DNA of 16,816 bases from NCBI GenBank assembly GCA_038227045.1, contig JBBRQD010000116.1, positions 1 through 16,816 on the forward strand, written 5' to 3'. The translations under genes and the position numbers were made by a program. The DNA is from JANXLS01 sp038227045 (lineage in GTDB: Bacteria; Planctomycetota; SZUA-567; H5-PLA8). Shown here piece after piece: positions 14,339 through 16,816 of the stretch (within the stretch, counting starts at the first letter, position 1; each line of letters begins with the position of its first letter). The notes beneath the pieces were generated by a model, which made no database searches, was not told the DNA's origin, and saw only the letters and a list, made by a program, of their open reading frames with translations.

Positions 14339-16564
14339 GCCGCCGCCATAGCGCACCGCTTCGAAAATATCCGTGACGTCGCGCACTGGCGCGAAGGCTT
14401 CGCCGCCGCGGCGCAGTACGGCGTCCGCGAATTCGCGCGGGGTTTGGCCGGGGCGTCGAGAATAGCCTCGGCGCGACAGCGCTTGCAGTAGATCGTTGTA
14501 AAACGCCACGGCCGCGCGCGAACGGGCGCCGCCACCGGCAGCGGCATATTTGCGCCGCGCGTTTCGGCGCGTGAAGAAATGAACCAGTCCGCCGATTGCC
14601 GCGCCGATGCCGATCCACGCCAGCGCAATGCCGAGCCACCCGCCCCACTCGTTTCCGGCAAGCGAACCGTCAGAGGCGGCGCGCGACGAACCGCTGAGCC
14701 TTCCATAGAGTTTGCGCTGCTCGTAACCGTTGTACTTCAACAACGCATTCCATGTGTCCTGCACGAATCCTCGCGACGGTTCGTTCTCAACTTGCCCCTC
14801 TGCCGCCGCGCTCGACGCGGGATTCGTTGCTGCCTTCGTTTCAGTGGTGTGCGAGTCGGCCACGGGCAGCGGCGCGGCGGGAGTCGGATCGAAGGGCACC
14901 CAGCCGATGCCTTTGTAATAGATCTCCGCCCAGGCATGCGCGTCCGAATTGTTCGCGATGGCCGTTTTTGACTGGCCATCGGCGGGATCGATGCGCGCGG
15001 CGTAGCCCATGCACAACCGCGCCGGAAGATTGTTCGCGCGGCACAGAACGACGAAGGCCGACGCGAACAACCCGCAATGCCCTCGCTGCTGTTCCGGATC
15101 GTGGGTCAGCAGGAAATGCGCGAGCGGATCGCCGGGCGGATGGAGGCGCTCGAGATTCAGCGTGTAACTGCGGTTCGCTTCCAGCCAGCGTTGAACCGCG
15201 CGCGCTTTGGCCGCGTCGTTGACACTGTCCTTCGTGATCAACCGCGCCAGTTGCCCCACCGCTTCGCTCTCGTTTGGCGGCAAACCGTTTTGGCGGACGT
15301 AACGCTGCAACTGGCGGTGATCCGCAACGGCTTGAATCGTGAGATTTTCAGCGTCGAATGGCGCGCTGACGGTCATTTTGTAACTTTCCAGCGCGATGCC
15401 GCCGACGTTGCGCACCGCGCCTTCGGCGTCCATTTCGATCTTCCGGGCGTTGATGCGAACAATGGGTCCGGCAGCGAACAGATTCACCGAATGCAACGCC
15501 GACGCCTCGATGGTTTGCTCCGCTTCCTCGCCGTGAAACACCGGGCCATCCAAGCTCGGATCGCGCGGAACGATCGGCGCGCCGGTTTTGCTTTCCATCG
15601 GATCGCGCGACTTGTCGGGGATCCACGCGCCGTTCAGGTATTCGGAAAGGTTCAGCGACTTCAGCAGAATGCGATTTTTCCGTCCAGCCAACTGCAAAAC
15701 GGGTTTCGAAAAAACGACTCGGAGCGCCGCACTCGAATTCAATTCAATTCGCCCGAGGTCATTCAAACTCACGGTCCTGCCAATTCCGCTGACAGACGTG
15801 GTGTTTTCCGGGCGGCCCGGCCCTTCCACAATCGAGCCATTGCCTGAGATATCTCCAGTAGTGCCGCGCTTTTCAAAAAATGCCAGAATGCCTTCCATGC
15901 GCGGCGCCGAAAAAAAGACCGTCACGCCCAGCGCGAGGCACGCCGCCGTCATGCCCGCCACCAGCGACAGCGTGCCCCAAAACGAGCCTTCGGGCAGACA
16001 TTGGAAGTTATCGGCGCCAGAGCGTTCGCCTTCGTCTCCCGGTTCCGCCGGCGGACGCGCGTCCATTAGAATTGTGGGCAAACCCGCGAATTCCTGGCGC
16101 GAACGCCAGACCGCGTGGATGTACAGCGTCCAGACCGCCACGGCAATAAAACACGCGACGCGCGCGACCAAACTCGGACCCGATTGCACGACGCCCGACA
16201 TCACGACAACCGCCAGCGTCGATCCGCAATACGTCAGCAACACGGGCCCGCCATAGACGCTGAAAAATAATAGCCCCTGCCACGCGCACAGAAAATGCGC
16301 GACCGCCGCCGGAAAATGCGCCTGCCAGTGTTCATCGTCGTGCAACGGCCGCAGCGCAAGATAGAGCAGCACGAGCGTCAACGCCGCGGTCAGTTCAGCC
16401 GAAAGCGGCTTCGCCTTGGCGCGATCGATCGTCAGGAACGACAGCACGCCGAGCACCGCGATCAGTGCCAAATAAAAGAAGCTCTGCTCCGCCACCGAAA
16501 TAGCGAACGCGCCGGTTCCGGCGAGCAGATAAAGCGAGACGCGAAGGGTTCGGTACAGGTCCAT
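14270..16564 (-). CDS. Membrane-bound transglutaminase-like protein, TgpA type (DUF3488 / transglutaminase / DUF4129)
   Basis: This 764-residue inner-membrane protein resembles TgpA, a membrane protein with a periplasmic transglutaminase-like protease domain. The N-terminus has several hydrophobic helices (about 1-165, and again about 205-225), as in DUF3488. A large soluble domain follows. The catalytic triad is visible: C497 in RGHCGLFASA, H543 in SDAHAWAEIYY and D559 in WVPFDPTP. One more membrane helix lies at about 642-668 (WLGIALAWIGIGAAIGGLVHFF). A cytoplasmic DUF4129-like tail (LLQALSRRGYSRRPGQTPRE) runs to the C-terminus. The start at 16562-16564 leads straight into the first helix but has only a distant GGAAG before it. 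Such genes usually stand beside moxR and DUF58 genes; if so here, they lie beyond the right edge. The last 69 bases are duplicated on the far side of vapBC. Confidence 0.9.
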   Translation of the reverse strand: MDLYRTLRVSLYLLAGTGAFAISVAEQSFFYLALIAVLGVLSFLTIDRAKAKPLSAELTAALTLVLLYLALRPLHDDEHWQAHFPAAVAHFLCAWQGLLFFSVYGGPVLLTYCGSTLAVVVMSGVVQSGPSLVARVACFIAVAVWTLYIHAVWRSRQEFAGLPTILMDARPPAEPGDEGERSGADNFQCLPEGSFWGTLSLVAGMTAACLALGVTVFFSAPRMEGILAFFEKRGTTGDISGNGSIVEGPGRPENTTSVSGIGRTVSLNDLGRIELNSSAALRVVFSKPVLQLAGRKNRILLKSLNLSEYLNGAWIPDKSRDPMESKTGAPIVPRDPSLDGPVFHGEEAEQTIEASALHSVNLFAAGPIVRINARKIEMDAEGAVRNVGGIALESYKMTVSAPFDAENLTIQAVADHRQLQRYVRQNGLPPNESEAVGQLARLITKDSVNDAAKARAVQRWLEANRSYTLNLERLHPPGDPLAHFLLTHDPEQQRGHCGLFASAFVVLCRANNLPARLCMGYAARIDPADGQSKTAIANNSDAHAWAEIYYKGIGWVPFDPTPAAPLPVADSHTTETKAATNPASSAAAEGQVENEPSRGFVQDTWNALLKYNGYEQRKLYGRLSGSSRAASDGSLAGNEWGGWLGIALAWIGIGAAIGGLVHFFTRRNARRKYAAAGGGARSRAAVAFYNDLLQALSRRGYSRRPGQTPREFADAVLRRGGEAFAPVRDVTDIFEAVRYGGGELEQEEFNRLQDALDKIREMTF

Positions 16565-16647
16565 ATAAAGTGAGACGCTTCCGGTCTATGAAAATTGCAT
16601 GAATATACGCCGGGCGTCCGCGACGCTCATTTGATAAGTTTGGAGTT

Positions 16648-16670
16648 CAGCCTTCAGGCTGCCCGTTTTT
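16648..16670 (+). repeat. Small stem-loop with T5, copy B of the 13-base intergenic motif
   Basis: CAGCC (16648-16652) and GGCTG (16657-16661) pair around a TTCA loop, then CCCG and five Ts follow (16666-16670). It contains TTCAGGCTGCCCG, which recurs with one change at 13341-13353. The short stem makes it a weak terminator; the repeat interpretation is preferred. Confidence 0.4.
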
Positions 16671-16724
16671 CAGCCTATTGACCCGCGCATTTCTAAAGCA
16701 TCGTTCTCGCTTGCGGCGGGCGGC

Positions 16725-16791
16725 GTTGAACTTCGTTGGCCTCGCACGGCGTATCCTCTTGATACGCCTTTGCTCGACCGCCTCGTTCAAC
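16725..16791. repeat. Nested palindromic element at the right edge
   Basis: A perfect 8-bp inner stem, GGCGTATC (16748-16755) and GATACGCC (16761-16768), encloses the loop CTCTT. Outside it, GTTGAAC (16725-16731) and GTTCAAC (16785-16791) are also reverse complements, with unpaired arms of 16 bases on each side between. On the minus strand the core reads TATCAAGAGGATA, close to the core of the left-edge hairpin. The rest of 16565-16816 shows no convincing gene or promoter. Confidence 0.5.
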
Positions 16792-16816
16792 TTGCCCGGC
16801 GCGGCGCGATAACGAC

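Noticed and set aside
15077..15847. A 256-codon plus-strand open frame inside the transglutaminase gene
   Set aside because: The minus strand holds the catalytic triad and membrane helices in one long frame; the plus-strand peptide is Arg-rich and without motifs.

Overview
The window is GC-rich bacterial chromosome. It most likely comes from the PVC superphylum (Planctomycetota, Verrucomicrobiota, Lentisphaerota) or a neighbouring phylum such as Hydrogenedentota. The main evidence is a large secreted cytochrome-c/DUF1549/DUF1553 protein paired with a Tat-exported DUF1501 protein, a gene pair greatly expanded in those groups. This placement rests on gene content only.

Layout. At 1-310 there is a possible N-terminal fragment of a gene leaving on the minus strand, a strong hairpin over its start, and an attenuator-like stem-loop. 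ispF (311-880, +) converges on rpoN (915-2420, -), which has its own sigma70-type promoter. A small cysteine-rich zinc protein (2611-2991, -) is divergent from the DUF1549/DUF1553 and DUF1501 pair (3121-7800, +). Next comes a secreted leucine-rich-repeat gene with a frameshift (7821-8716, -). ureF and ureG (8793-10232, +) follow, overlapped by a small AT-richer membrane protein gene (10225-10533, +). A mannose-1-phosphate guanylyltransferase gene (10539-11636, -) is divergent from a homospermidine synthase gene (11869-13326, +), which has a clear TTGACA-17-TATAGA promoter. A VapBC-type toxin-antitoxin operon (13570-14233, +) lies between two 69-bp direct repeats. The last gene is a 764-residue membrane transglutaminase of the TgpA type (14270-16564, -), followed by about 250 bases of palindromic intergenic sequence.

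How the genes relate. Only three groups look functionally linked. The DUF1549/DUF1501 pair has a 24-base gap and is probably co-transcribed. ureF-ureG are nickel-insertion chaperones without urease structural genes in view. vapB-vapC overlap by 20 bases. The rest are single housekeeping or specialised metabolic genes (isoprenoid precursors, sigma54, GDP-mannose, polyamine).

The most unusual structure is the toxin-antitoxin insert. Its flanking repeats are exactly the last 22 codons plus the stop codon of the neighbouring transglutaminase gene. The two copies differ at one base, which is synonymous. The transglutaminase gene therefore stays intact while a toxin-antitoxin cassette sits beside a second copy of its tail, which looks like an attL/attR pair or a single-crossover scar. 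Palindromic elements at both window edges, with a shared loop core, are a second feature that the genes do not explain.
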